The notes beneath the pieces were generated by a model, which worked only from the letters and a program-made list of their open reading frames with translations, was not told the origin of the DNA and ran no database searches. DNA of 24,438 nt, from assembly GCA_902489595.1 (NCBI GenBank), contig CABUAS010000017.1, positions 1-24,438 on the forward strand, read 5' to 3'. Below, piece by piece: positions 1 to 7,908 of this stretch. The number at the start of each line of letters is the position of its first letter. Position 1 is the first letter of the stretch. Origin of the DNA: an uncultured Oscillospiraceae bacterium (GTDB lineage Bacteria > Bacillota > Clostridia > Oscillospirales > Acutalibacteraceae). The translations under genes and the position numbers were made by a program.

Positions 1-2
1 TG

Positions 3-1211
3 CTTACAAACTACAACGGCACACCGATTACCTATGACGAAATCGGCAACCCGCTTACAATCGGTGAAAAAACATTAACTTGGACAGGCAGACAGTTGCA
101 GAGTATAACCGATAACGAAAATGCTATCTCTTATACCTACAACGGTGACGGCTTAAGAACATCCAAAACCGTAAACGGCACAAAAACTGAATATTACTAC
201 AACGGCTCAATCCTTGCAGGTCAGAAGTCGGGCGACGATACACTTGTATTTATGTATGATAATAATTCCGATATTTTTGGATTTATTTACAATGATACGG
301 AATACTATTATATTAAGAACGCTCAGAATGACGTTATCGGTATCGCAGACAAAGACGGCAAAGTTGCATTAAAATATTCCTATGATGCATGGGGTAAAGT
401 TATCTCCATTACCGACAGAAACGGCAGTGACATCAACAATTTAAAAACGGAAAAATTTGACCCGACCACAGGCGAAACTATTACTGAATATGATGAAAAC
501 GGCAACGTTATCGTACCCGTACACCCATACGTACAACTTGCCCGCATCAACCCTATCCTCTACCGCAGTTATTACTACGATAAGGAAACTGAATGGTATT
601 ATCTTAACACACGTTACTATTCACCTGATATGTGCAGGTTTATCAATGCGGATGATTCTGAAATTCTGTTTGAAGACCAAGATAGTTTACTTGAACACAA
701 TCTTTTTAGTTATTGTCTGAATAATCCAACAAATATGCAAGATGCAAACGGTGATATTGCAGTTTCATCAATAATTGGTGGTATTGTAGGTGGTGCGGCA
801 GGAGCAGGATTAGGATATTTACTTGCAAAACACCTTGGTCTTACAGGCTGGAAGAAAGCAGCTTTGATTGCCGCAGCAACTGTTGGTGGTGCAGTTCTTG
901 GTGCATTTCTTGGACCTTATGTAGCGAAATTAGGTGGCAAAGTTGCAGCTAAACTTGGCATTAAGACTGCGACTAAGAAAGTTGCTAAACGAAGTTTTTC
1001 TCAACTTATAAAGGATATTACAAAACATCCTAAAAAATGGAAAATGACCAAAGAAGTTATCACTCAGAGTACAAGAAGAGGAAATAGAGGTGGATTGTCT
1101 ATAGAACGAGTTTACAAATCAAAAAAAACAGGCGAATATATTTACGAGCATATTTTAAAAGATAAATCTGGCCGTATTCTTGAACAACATTTTAGGCCAT
1201 ACGGGAAATAA
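3..1211 (+). CDS. Rhs/YD-repeat protein, 3' part, module A (5' end outside window)
   Basis: The frame is open from base 3 and continues beyond the left edge, so this is the 3' part of a larger gene; the TTG at 96 is not its true start. Seen: YD-type repeats (YNGTPITYDEIGNP, YSYDAWGKV) and the RHS-associated core (NPILYRSYYYDKETEWYYLNTRYYSPDMCRFINADD, bases about 547-656). Downstream is a variable C-terminal region: a glycine-zipper hydrophobic stretch (about 765-930), then a basic domain of about 70 residues ending in HFRPYGK. In Rhs systems the core forms a shell that encloses and releases the C-terminal toxin; delivery to competitor cells is family knowledge. I do not recognise the toxin fold; small size, basic character and two histidines near the end would suit a nuclease, which is inference. 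A probable immunity gene starts 4 nt downstream. This could be the tail of the locus's only full-length rhs gene. Confidence 0.88.
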   Translation, partial: LTNYNGTPITYDEIGNPLTIGEKTLTWTGRQLQSITDNENAISYTYNGDGLRTSKTVNGTKTEYYYNGSILAGQKSGDDTLVFMYDNNSDIFGFIYNDTEYYYIKNAQNDVIGIADKDGKVALKYSYDAWGKVISITDRNGSDINNLKTEKFDPTTGETITEYDENGNVIVPVHPYVQLARINPILYRSYYYDKETEWYYLNTRYYSPDMCRFINADDSEILFEDQDSLLEHNLFSYCLNNPTNMQDANGDIAVSSIIGGIVGGAAGAGLGYLLAKHLGLTGWKKAALIAAATVGGAVLGAFLGPYVAKLGGKVAAKLGIKTATKKVAKRSFSQLIKDITKHPKKWKMTKEVITQSTRRGNRGGLSIERVYKSKKTGEYIYEHILKDKSGRILEQHFRPYGK

Positions 1212-1215
1212 AACT

Positions 1216-1464
1216 ATGATTAATTTAAATATTGATATACTTGATGCTTTAGCTGATGATTTTGAAGGCACGGAACAAATAAAAAAGTATTTGATTTTTC
1301 TTGGATATGAACTCAAATCAAATGAAATTGAAGAAGCCATTCAAAATATGCTTAATCAAGAATTAATTTTTGTTAATAAAAATATAAGCGATAACGAATA
1401 TACTTGGTATGGTATGACCGAAAAAGGAAAAAGCTTATGGATACAAGAAACAGAAAAAATATAA
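1216..1464 (+). CDS. Putative immunity protein for module A
   Basis: An 82-residue acidic cytoplasmic protein starting MINLNIDILDALADDFEG. The frame extends back to an ATG at 1180 inside the toxin gene, but the ATG at 1216, 4 nt after the toxin stop, fits the usual toxin/immunity spacing better. The second half (about residues 25-80) has the helix-turn-helix plus beta-hairpin rhythm of a winged helix and ends MTEKGKSLWIQ, a wing-like end seen in many wHTH proteins. There is no signal peptide, so the cognate toxin probably acts in the cytoplasm. No strong Shine-Dalgarno is visible, so translation is probably coupled to the toxin. I do not recognise a named immunity family; the role is inferred from position and size. 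Confidence 0.6.
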   Translation: MINLNIDILDALADDFEGTEQIKKYLIFLGYELKSNEIEEAIQNMLNQELIFVNKNISDNEYTWYGMTEKGKSLWIQETEKI

Positions 1465-1509
1465 ACTAGAACACAAGAGGACGGTTCTTTTGTGTTAAAG
1501 CAGTACTAT

Positions 1510-1604
1510 AGTAGGGCGGGGAAGATTCCCCCACGGTGTGGGGGAAATGTCGGCATAGCCGTCAAAGGGGGACGGCTCCCGTGAGGAGCCCTCACCCCGC
1601 CGTC
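1510..1604 (+). repeat. 29-bp-type palindromic repeat split by a second nested repeat
   Basis: Bases 1510-1521 (AGTAGGGCGGGG) and 1589-1604 (CCCTCACCCCGCCGTC) are the two halves of the 29-bp palindrome, closely matching the intact copy at 22411-22439. Between them sits a 67-bp insert beginning AAGATTCCCCCACGGTGTG, carrying CAAAGGGGGACGGCT and hairpins at 1528-1544 and 1574-1590. The insert contains a stop (TAG at 1556) in the frame of the downstream Rhs fragment, separating it from anything upstream. The only other content between 1465 and 1654 is the start of Rhs homology at about 1610. Confidence 0.8.
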
Positions 1605-1654
1605 CTGTTAAAGACGGAAGCTTTGCCATTTACACGGAAGCCTCTGATTTCAAA

Positions 1655-4363
1655 ATGTGTGTAAACGGTCAGTACGGTGATAAGGAAATCAAAGACCGCC
1701 GAGTAGTTAAGCAGTCCACTTGCGACAAAAGCAAGCTTTACGAATCGCAAAAGTGGTATTTCTACCCTGTAGAGCAGACATACGATAAAACTATCGTAAC
1801 CGAAACGGAATATACGGATAAAGGCTTTGTTTCAAAGTCGATTGACGAGCGAAACAACGAAACAAGCTATACATATAACGAAGACAAGGGCACGCTCACA
1901 AACGTAACCAATGCAAATGATGTTACAACCGAATATGAATACGATGCAAACAACAATTCCCTGCTTTCCGTTTCATCATCGGGAGTAACAAACAGCTACG
2001 ATTACAGCAAAGACAGATTGCAAAACATTAATGTTAACGGCGCTTTGCAGTACAAGTTTGAATACGACAAGTTCGGCAGAACTACTGCAAACAAGGTCGG
2101 CAACGGCACAAATTGGAAAACACTGTCCGAAATGGACTACAATACGGCAGGTCTGCTTGCAAAGCAAACCTACGGCAACGGAGATTATGTAGATTTTACG
2201 TATGATTCATTTGACCGTCAGACTGAAAAGAAGTATAATGGAGATAACAGTCAGAGGGTAACGTATTCTTACGGCAACAACGGCTCTGTTGCACAGATTA
2301 CGGACTACTTTACCAATTCAAACACAAGGTTTACTTATGACCTTGCCGAGCGTGTAGTTTCACAGCGTGAATATTCAGGCACGGCAAAGAACGGCGGTAC
2401 TCTGCTTTCGTATACCGATTTCACCTATGCAGACAAAACAAATTATCTCACAGGCATAAAGCATTTTTCACCGCTCGGCACACAGACTATCGGCTACACC
2501 TTCGGTGTGCAGAAAAACGGCGAAATGCCTGATCAGGTTTACGGTGTAAGCTGGAACGGTACAAACAAGCTGCAGAATTATTATGACGGTCTCGGCAGAT
2601 TGGTGCGGAAATCATTTAATGGTATTAAAGAATTCGGCTCAGTGTATACCTATGAAGATATTACCGTTAATAACGACCAACGCACCACAACGCTTGTTAA
2701 ATCTGTTGCAACCCCTGTCGGCACATATACTTACACTTACGATAAACTCGGCAACATTCTAAGCGTAACCGACGGTACATACACCACAAGCTACGAGTAT
2801 GATTCACTCAATCAGCTTGTCCGTGTAAACGACCAAAAGGCAGGAAAAACCTATACATATTCCTATGTTAATGGTAACATCACAGAATGTAACGAGTACA
2901 CTTATACCGTAGGGGACGGCGTCCTCGACGTCCCGCAAACTACCAAAACGTGGGAATACAACGATTCCACTTGGTCTGACCTGCTCACTAACTACAACGG
3001 CACACCGATAACCTACGATGAAATCGGCAACCCGCTTACAATCGGTGAAAAATCTCTCACCTGGACAGGCAGACAGTTGCAAGGCTGGGAAGATGAAGAA
3101 AACAGCGTTTCTTATTCTTACAACGGTGACGGCTTAAGAACTTCCAAGACCGTTAACGGCACTAAAACTGAATACTATTATAATGGCTCTATTCTCGCAG
3201 GGCAGAAGTCAGGCGATGTTACACTCGTATTTATGTATGATAATAACTCCGATATTTTTGGATTTATTTACAATGATACGGAATACTATTATATTAAGAA
3301 TGCTCAAAACGACGTTATCGCTATTGCTGATGCTGACGGAAATGTTCTCATAAAGTACGCATACGATGCGTGGGGTAAGGTTATCGCAGTTACCGACAAA
3401 GACGGCAACGAAATTACAGAATCCACCGACGAACCTACAAACCCGTCAAATGATATTGATGAATCCGTAGGGGAGGGTCTCCGTGCCCTCCCGCAAACCA
3501 ACGAGGATTCCGTAGGGGCCGATGCCCACATCGACCCGCAAAACACAGATGATACTACCGTAGGGAACGGCGTCCTCGACGTTCCGTCAACCGCTAATGA
3601 ACCCACAACCGCTGACGAATCGGTTTCTTCAACAACGGTTGACCCGCAAATCGCACAAATCGCCCGTATTAATCCTATCCTCTACCGCAGTTACTACTAC
3701 GATAAGGAAACTGAGTGGTATTATCTCAACACCCGCTATTATTCACCTGATATGTGCCGCTTTATCAATGCGGATGAGTATATTCAAACAGGTCAAGGTA
3801 TACTTGATAAGAATATGATTGCATATTGTTTAAATGATCCCGTGAATATGGCGGATTCAAGTGGGAAATGCCCACATGATGGCAAATTTTATACTAAAGG
3901 TCCGTTTAAAGGACAATTTGAATACAATCCCAATTGTAAAAATTGTAAATCACATGGAGAATTTTGGTTAAAGACTCCTGATGGAAAACGGATAAATATG
4001 ATGGGAAGTGAATCCCATAAATACAATCAAATGGCAATATGCACAGACGGAGGTCAAGATGCACTTGGCTCAAAAACACATCAAAAACAAACGGCACATA
4101 CAATAAATGGTGAATATCTCGACCCTGTTAAAATTAGGTATGTTGTTGCTCCAATAAAATATAATAATGTAAAAAATGGTGATTTAGCTATGGTTATAGA
4201 TCACGAAACAGGAAAATATGTTATGGCTATTGTTGGAGATAGAGGACCCGAAGGGAAATTTAATGAATGTTCTGTCTCTATCGCATGGGACTTGGGCTAT
4301 GAATGGGCAGATGGAAGTCGAGGTCCTTCTGGAGATTTTGAAACAATATATTTTCCTAATTAA
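1655..4363 (+). CDS. Orphan Rhs/YD-repeat module B with C-terminal GH75 (chitosanase-like) domain
   Basis: 902 codons from ATG 1655, but Rhs-like sequence (KDGSFAIYTEASDFK) runs in frame from about 1610 and no Shine-Dalgarno precedes the ATG, so this looks like a 5'-truncated displaced module rather than an independent gene. Residues about 40-640 are YD repeats; the RHS core lies near residues 669-706. The last 170 residues match the pattern of glycoside hydrolase family 75: CTDGGQDALGS, a later RYVVAP, GDLAMVI, then GDRGP(x)5EC with Asp862 and Glu871 as candidate acidic catalytic residues. GH75 enzymes cleave chitosan; as a toxin tip the target may be de-N-acetylated wall glycan (inference). 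Cysteines at its start (CPHDG, NCKNCKSHG) could bind metal or form disulfides. Four 29-bp palindromes lie in frame (2908-2936 and three within 3466-3587). The following gene is a broken lipoprotein. Confidence 0.85.
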   Translation: MCVNGQYGDKEIKDRRVVKQSTCDKSKLYESQKWYFYPVEQTYDKTIVTETEYTDKGFVSKSIDERNNETSYTYNEDKGTLTNVTNANDVTTEYEYDANNNSLLSVSSSGVTNSYDYSKDRLQNINVNGALQYKFEYDKFGRTTANKVGNGTNWKTLSEMDYNTAGLLAKQTYGNGDYVDFTYDSFDRQTEKKYNGDNSQRVTYSYGNNGSVAQITDYFTNSNTRFTYDLAERVVSQREYSGTAKNGGTLLSYTDFTYADKTNYLTGIKHFSPLGTQTIGYTFGVQKNGEMPDQVYGVSWNGTNKLQNYYDGLGRLVRKSFNGIKEFGSVYTYEDITVNNDQRTTTLVKSVATPVGTYTYTYDKLGNILSVTDGTYTTSYEYDSLNQLVRVNDQKAGKTYTYSYVNGNITECNEYTYTVGDGVLDVPQTTKTWEYNDSTWSDLLTNYNGTPITYDEIGNPLTIGEKSLTWTGRQLQGWEDEENSVSYSYNGDGLRTSKTVNGTKTEYYYNGSILAGQKSGDVTLVFMYDNNSDIFGFIYNDTEYYYIKNAQNDVIAIADADGNVLIKYAYDAWGKVIAVTDKDGNEITESTDEPTNPSNDIDESVGEGLRALPQTNEDSVGADAHIDPQNTDDTTVGNGVLDVPSTANEPTTADESVSSTTVDPQIAQIARINPILYRSYYYDKETEWYYLNTRYYSPDMCRFINADEYIQTGQGILDKNMIAYCLNDPVNMADSSGKCPHDGKFYTKGPFKGQFEYNPNCKNCKSHGEFWLKTPDGKRINMMGSESHKYNQMAICTDGGQDALGSKTHQKQTAHTINGEYLDPVKIRYVVAPIKYNNVKNGDLAMVIDHETGKYVMAIVGDRGPEGKFNECSVSIAWDLGYEWADGSRGPSGDFETIYFPN
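2908..2936 (+). repeat. 29-bp palindromic repeat inside the Rhs coding frame (copy 1)
   Basis: Starts CGTAGGGGACGG and ends CGACGTCCCGC. Arms GGGACG and CGTCCC pair around a short centre. Read in the Rhs frame it gives VGDGVLDVP between YTYT and QTTKTWEYN. It is nearly identical to the intergenic copy at 18918-18946 on the other strand, differing mainly in two compensating positions of the outer stem. Confidence 0.85.
3466..3587 (+). repeat. Three 29-bp palindromic repeats in tandem inside the Rhs coding frame (copies 2-4)
   Basis: Copies at 3466-3494, 3511-3539 and 3559-3587, separated by 16 and 19 nt so that starts are 45 and 48 nt apart, preserving the frame. They encode VGEGLRALP, VGADAHIDP and VGNGVLDVP. 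Each starts CGTAGGG and has complementary arms (GGGAGGG/CCCTCCC, GGTCGATG-type, GAACG/CGTTC). They occupy a Thr/Asp/Ser-rich linker between the last YD repeat and the RHS core; the equivalent linker of module A has none. Confidence 0.85.
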
Positions 4364-4422
4364 AAAACATGCAACCATCGGTTTAATCTCTAAAAGCTAA
4401 TGCTTACCTCGAAAGGAGAAAA

Positions 4423-5000
4423 ATGAAACAAATCAGATTAATAATAATTGCTTGTTTACTCTTAATGCTATGCAGCTGCGGAAAAGAAACAAATGATATA
4501 AAACAAGCAGCGAACGATACAAATTCTTCCTTTGCACAGGAACGGGAATCTGACGATTTTACATACGAGGTTTATGATACTTACATTAAGATAACAGGGT
4601 GTAACAGTACGGAATCTGTCGTAACGATTCCCGAAACGATAGACGGAAAACCTGTAACAGTACTTGGTGAAGATTCATTTTATCAAAAAACAGAAATGAC
4701 TGAAATTCATCTGCCGTCAGGAATTGAAACTATCGAAAAAGGTGCATTTTATCGTTGCTATGCACTTACGTCTATCACCATTCCTGAAACGGTAACACGA
4801 ATAGATACGGATGTATTTTTCCGTTGCAGTTCTTTGCGAATATCACAGTTGATACTGAAAACAGCAACTATTGTAATATTGACGGAGTTCTGTTTAACAA
4901 AAACAAAACAGAACTTATTGCTTACCCCGAGGGAAAGGCAGAAACGCAATATACGCTGCCAAATTCAGTAACAAAAATAGATGCTTCTGCATCTACCAAA
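4423..5000 (+). pseudogene. Lipoprotein with BspA-type leucine-rich repeats, twice frameshifted
   Basis: A good site (AAAGGAG, 4413-4419) precedes ATG 4423. The N-terminus is a lipoprotein signal peptide with lipobox (LLLMLCSCGKE), so the mature protein would be anchored outside the membrane. From about residue 60 it has LRR_5/BspA repeats (VVTIPETIDGKPVTVLGEDSF, then EIHLPSGIETIEKGAF and ITIPETVTRIDTDVF). After RCSSL near 4840 the family sequence (ANITVDTENSNYCNIDGVLFNKNKTELIAYPEG) continues in the -1 frame, consistent with loss of one base. A second one-base loss near 4990 moves from DASA to a FYQIDGV-like continuation in the frame of the Rhs fragment that follows. It sits where the immunity gene of the GH75 module is expected, and a surface-anchored protein would suit a wall-acting toxin; that role is inference. 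Confidence 0.72.
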
Positions 5001-5167
5001 TTGACGGCGTTTGTGATAGAATAGATGTAAACGGTGTTACTGCCGTAAGCTATGAATATGGTATAACGCAGGAAGATGGCTTTGAGCTTGAAGATGGTGA
5101 AACACTTAATAAAGTTACTTATGCCAACGGCTATACAGATTATCAGTTAATAAAAAACAATACCGTT

Positions 5168-7147
5168 ATGGCAAAATATGCAAATAATGCAGACGGCAAA
5201 TATCTGAATGTTGCCCCTGTCAGTTACGGTTATATTACTCAGGATACAGGCACAAACAAAGGTTATTCATATTCTGAAAACGAAACTACGGCTACCAAAT
5301 CATTAAAAAGAACTATAAATCTTTTAGCCACACTTTATGAATACAGTGTAAAAAATGAAGAAGATAAAACAACCATTACCGAAAATCATTTCGATAAGGA
5401 ATTCAAAACTGTTATTCACGAAAATTCCATTGATTACACAACACCGAATTCTGCCTTCAGCCTTACGGCAGAAGGTGACGAAGCCTCCTCAAAATCAAAT
5501 ATTTTAAAGGACGGCTTGCCGCTTATCACCTCTGAAATCAATTATGATGAAAACGTCAATACAATCAGCAAAACATACAGCAACGGCTTGTCATTCTCTG
5601 TTGCTTATGACGATAAGGGAAATATTATTTCCAATGAAAGAAACAGTTATGAGTATGACAAATACGGCGAGCTGATTCAGACAACAGGTGCTGTAAATTC
5701 ATCATATACCTATGACGGCAGGGGCAATTTGCTCACTAAAACCGTAAATGGTGAAACAACGGAATTTGAATACAATAACGAATGGCTTGACCAATTAACG
5801 GCTGTAAACGGTACATCGCTCACATATGATGTAAACGGCAATCTGCTTACATACGGCGATGCCGAGTATTCATGGAGCCGCGGCAGGCAGCTTGATTCCG
5901 TTACAGACGGCGAAAACAGCTACAGCTATACTTACGATACAAACGGCATCAGGGCTTCAAAAAAGGTAAACGGTCGCACTACGGAATTCAATGTTTTAGG
6001 CTCAAAAATACTCGCACAGGACAGTATCGACGGTGAAATCTATTTTCAGTACAGCGGCGATGAACTGATTGGATTTTATTTGAATGATGTACAGTATTTC
6101 TACATTAAAAATCTGAACGGCGATATTGTCGGCATTACGGATTATGACGGTAATCTGATTGCAGAATATGAGTACGACGAATGGGGCAAGCTGCTGAACA
6201 TCACAACAGCCGAAGAAGGCAACGAAGAGCAATTAAAAATTGCCACCGCAAACCCCTTCCGCTACCGCGGCTATTACTACGATAATGAAACAGGCTACTA
6301 TTATCTTCAGTCACGCTATTACAATCCTGAATGGGGTCGCTTCATCAGCGCCGATGATTTTAGTTATATTAATAATACTCGTTTATCACGTAATGCTTAT
6401 TGTTATTGTGCGAATAATCCTATAATGCGTTCCGACCCAACAGGTAAAGCATGGGTATCTGATGTTGGTATTCAGGTTGCAGAAATTATTTCTGTAATTA
6501 TGGCAACATGGGATGCTTTTGTTCAGGGCGGTAAAGACTTTGCTGCATATATTGCAGCACAATTAACATTGGATCCAAGTTTACTATATCAACCTGGTAA
6601 AAATCATTTTGAACAACATTTAAATTTTGAAAAATGGATGAATGAAATGTATAATGATTTCTACGATTTTTCTAATACATTGTTTTATAAATTTGTAAAA
6701 TACTTTAATGATAATTTCTTTATTGATTTTACCACAGATATATTAACAAATAAATCTCAATTTTATCGTGCTGAGTTACTCAAAGGTTTAAGTGCATTTA
6801 TTGGATTCGGTAATCAGGACAGTCTTTATGCCAATATAAAAGATTTACTTGACGGATATTTTGAAATAATCAATATAGAAAATTTCAGTTCAGGGATATT
6901 ACTTAAATATAAAGAATTCGGAGTGCGCTTTCAACTTGGTATTGAAAAATTTAAAAATTTTTATTATGGCTATATTTTAGATTTAACCGTTGATTTCAGT
7001 AATATTGATTGGAACTTTCCTTCATTAGACGGAGCATTTGCGTTTCAACAAAATTATTTAAACCTACAAACTGAAACAGGTTATGGCTTAGCAATAATTA
7101 TGTTTATCGCTTTCACAATGGGTATGGGCGCATTGGTTTTGGTTTAA
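5168..7147 (+). CDS. Orphan Rhs/YD-repeat module C with large helical C-terminal domain
   Basis: 659 codons from ATG 5168, but Rhs-like sequence is open in the same frame from about 5000 (VSYEYGITQEDGFELEDGETLNKVTYANGYTDYQ), and no Shine-Dalgarno marks the ATG; the module is probably 5'-truncated. Residues 130-350 are YD repeats of a subtype shared with modules D and E (SYTYDTNGIRASKKVNGRTTEFNVLGSKILAQ). The RHS core is near residues 360-396 and ends at DPTGKAW (about 422). The remaining 235 residues are AT-rich in codon use, predicted helical, aromatic-rich, and end in a hydrophobic helix (YGLAIIMFIAFTMGMGALVLV). I recognise no family; the terminal membrane helix and a membrane-anchored partner gene suggest a membrane-acting toxin (inference). 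Confidence 0.82.
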   Translation: MAKYANNADGKYLNVAPVSYGYITQDTGTNKGYSYSENETTATKSLKRTINLLATLYEYSVKNEEDKTTITENHFDKEFKTVIHENSIDYTTPNSAFSLTAEGDEASSKSNILKDGLPLITSEINYDENVNTISKTYSNGLSFSVAYDDKGNIISNERNSYEYDKYGELIQTTGAVNSSYTYDGRGNLLTKTVNGETTEFEYNNEWLDQLTAVNGTSLTYDVNGNLLTYGDAEYSWSRGRQLDSVTDGENSYSYTYDTNGIRASKKVNGRTTEFNVLGSKILAQDSIDGEIYFQYSGDELIGFYLNDVQYFYIKNLNGDIVGITDYDGNLIAEYEYDEWGKLLNITTAEEGNEEQLKIATANPFRYRGYYYDNETGYYYLQSRYYNPEWGRFISADDFSYINNTRLSRNAYCYCANNPIMRSDPTGKAWVSDVGIQVAEIISVIMATWDAFVQGGKDFAAYIAAQLTLDPSLLYQPGKNHFEQHLNFEKWMNEMYNDFYDFSNTLFYKFVKYFNDNFFIDFTTDILTNKSQFYRAELLKGLSAFIGFGNQDSLYANIKDLLDGYFEIINIENFSSGILLKYKEFGVRFQLGIEKFKNFYYGYILDLTVDFSNIDWNFPSLDGAFAFQQNYLNLQTETGYGLAIIMFIAFTMGMGALVLV

Positions 7148-7168
7148 TTAGTTTCGGAGGTTTATATT

Positions 7169-7657
7169 ATGAAAAAAAAAATTAAGCATTATGCACCTTT
7201 AATTATAGCCTTTTGTTTTATCACACTTTTTGTTACCGTAAATATAGCGTTTAATGGTTGTAAAGATTCAGATATAAAATGTATTAATTCATCAGTTGCA
7301 TATGAAAAAACACTTTTTAAACTTGAAGATGATGCGCATGAATTAATTTATTTTCAGTCTAAGTATACTGGGCATATAAATAAATGCGAATTAAAAAAGA
7401 AAAAAATATTTGGTGAAGTAAAATATAAAATTATTTCTTTGGATACATCATCTCCACATTATTTAGACAAGAAATGGATTGCTTTTAACGATAATATAAA
7501 ATATATTGTATTAAAATATAAAAATGATATAGATTATATAGATTGTGAAGGCTCAAAACCTGTAGGATATGAAATCTCATGGTTTCTGGATAATGGAGAA
7601 AAAACAAGTTGCTGGATATATGTAATTGATAAAACAATTCAAAATGTTGATAATTAA
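7169..7657 (+). CDS. Putative membrane-anchored immunity protein for module C
   Basis: 162 residues, with a strong site (CGGAGGT, 14 to 8 nt upstream) and only 21 nt after the module C stop. Residues about 8-30 form one hydrophobic segment (APLIIAFCFITLFVTVNIAF) followed by NGC. The NGC is not a canonical lipobox, so signal anchor is more likely than lipoprotein. The rest is a lysine-rich soluble domain, probably extracytoplasmic, rich in aromatic beta-strand patterns (KYIVLKYKNDIDYIDCEG, GYEISWFLDNGEK). No known family recognised. Position directly behind a distinct toxin tip argues for immunity. Confidence 0.65.
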   Translation: MKKKIKHYAPLIIAFCFITLFVTVNIAFNGCKDSDIKCINSSVAYEKTLFKLEDDAHELIYFQSKYTGHINKCELKKKKIFGEVKYKIISLDTSSPHYLDKKWIAFNDNIKYIVLKYKNDIDYIDCEGSKPVGYEISWFLDNGEKTSCWIYVIDKTIQNVDN

Positions 7658-7908
7658 TTTTACGGCTTTGATTTAGAAATGTAAAAATTAATGACGGCGA
7701 AATACTTATTTCCTCTGAAATCAATTATGATGAAACAAATATTATCAGCAAATCATATAATAACGGCATATCATTTTCTGTTGCATATGATGATAAAGGC
7801 AATATTGTTTCTGATGAAAAAAACAGTTATGAGTATGATAAATACGGCGAACTGACTCAGACATCGGGTGCAGTAAATTCCTCTTATACTTATGACAGCA
7901 GAGGCAAT

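Noticed and set aside
3466..3587. Three 29-nt repeats with 16-19-nt spacers, resembling a small CRISPR array
   Set aside because: Repeats are diverged from each other, spacers are far too short, the stretch is in coding frame and the same repeat occurs singly elsewhere; no cas genes.
3597..3818. +1-frame reading frame over the RHS core, with similar ones at 457-720 and 6240-6425
   Set aside because: They recur only because the core DNA is conserved among modules; no start signal and low-complexity composition.
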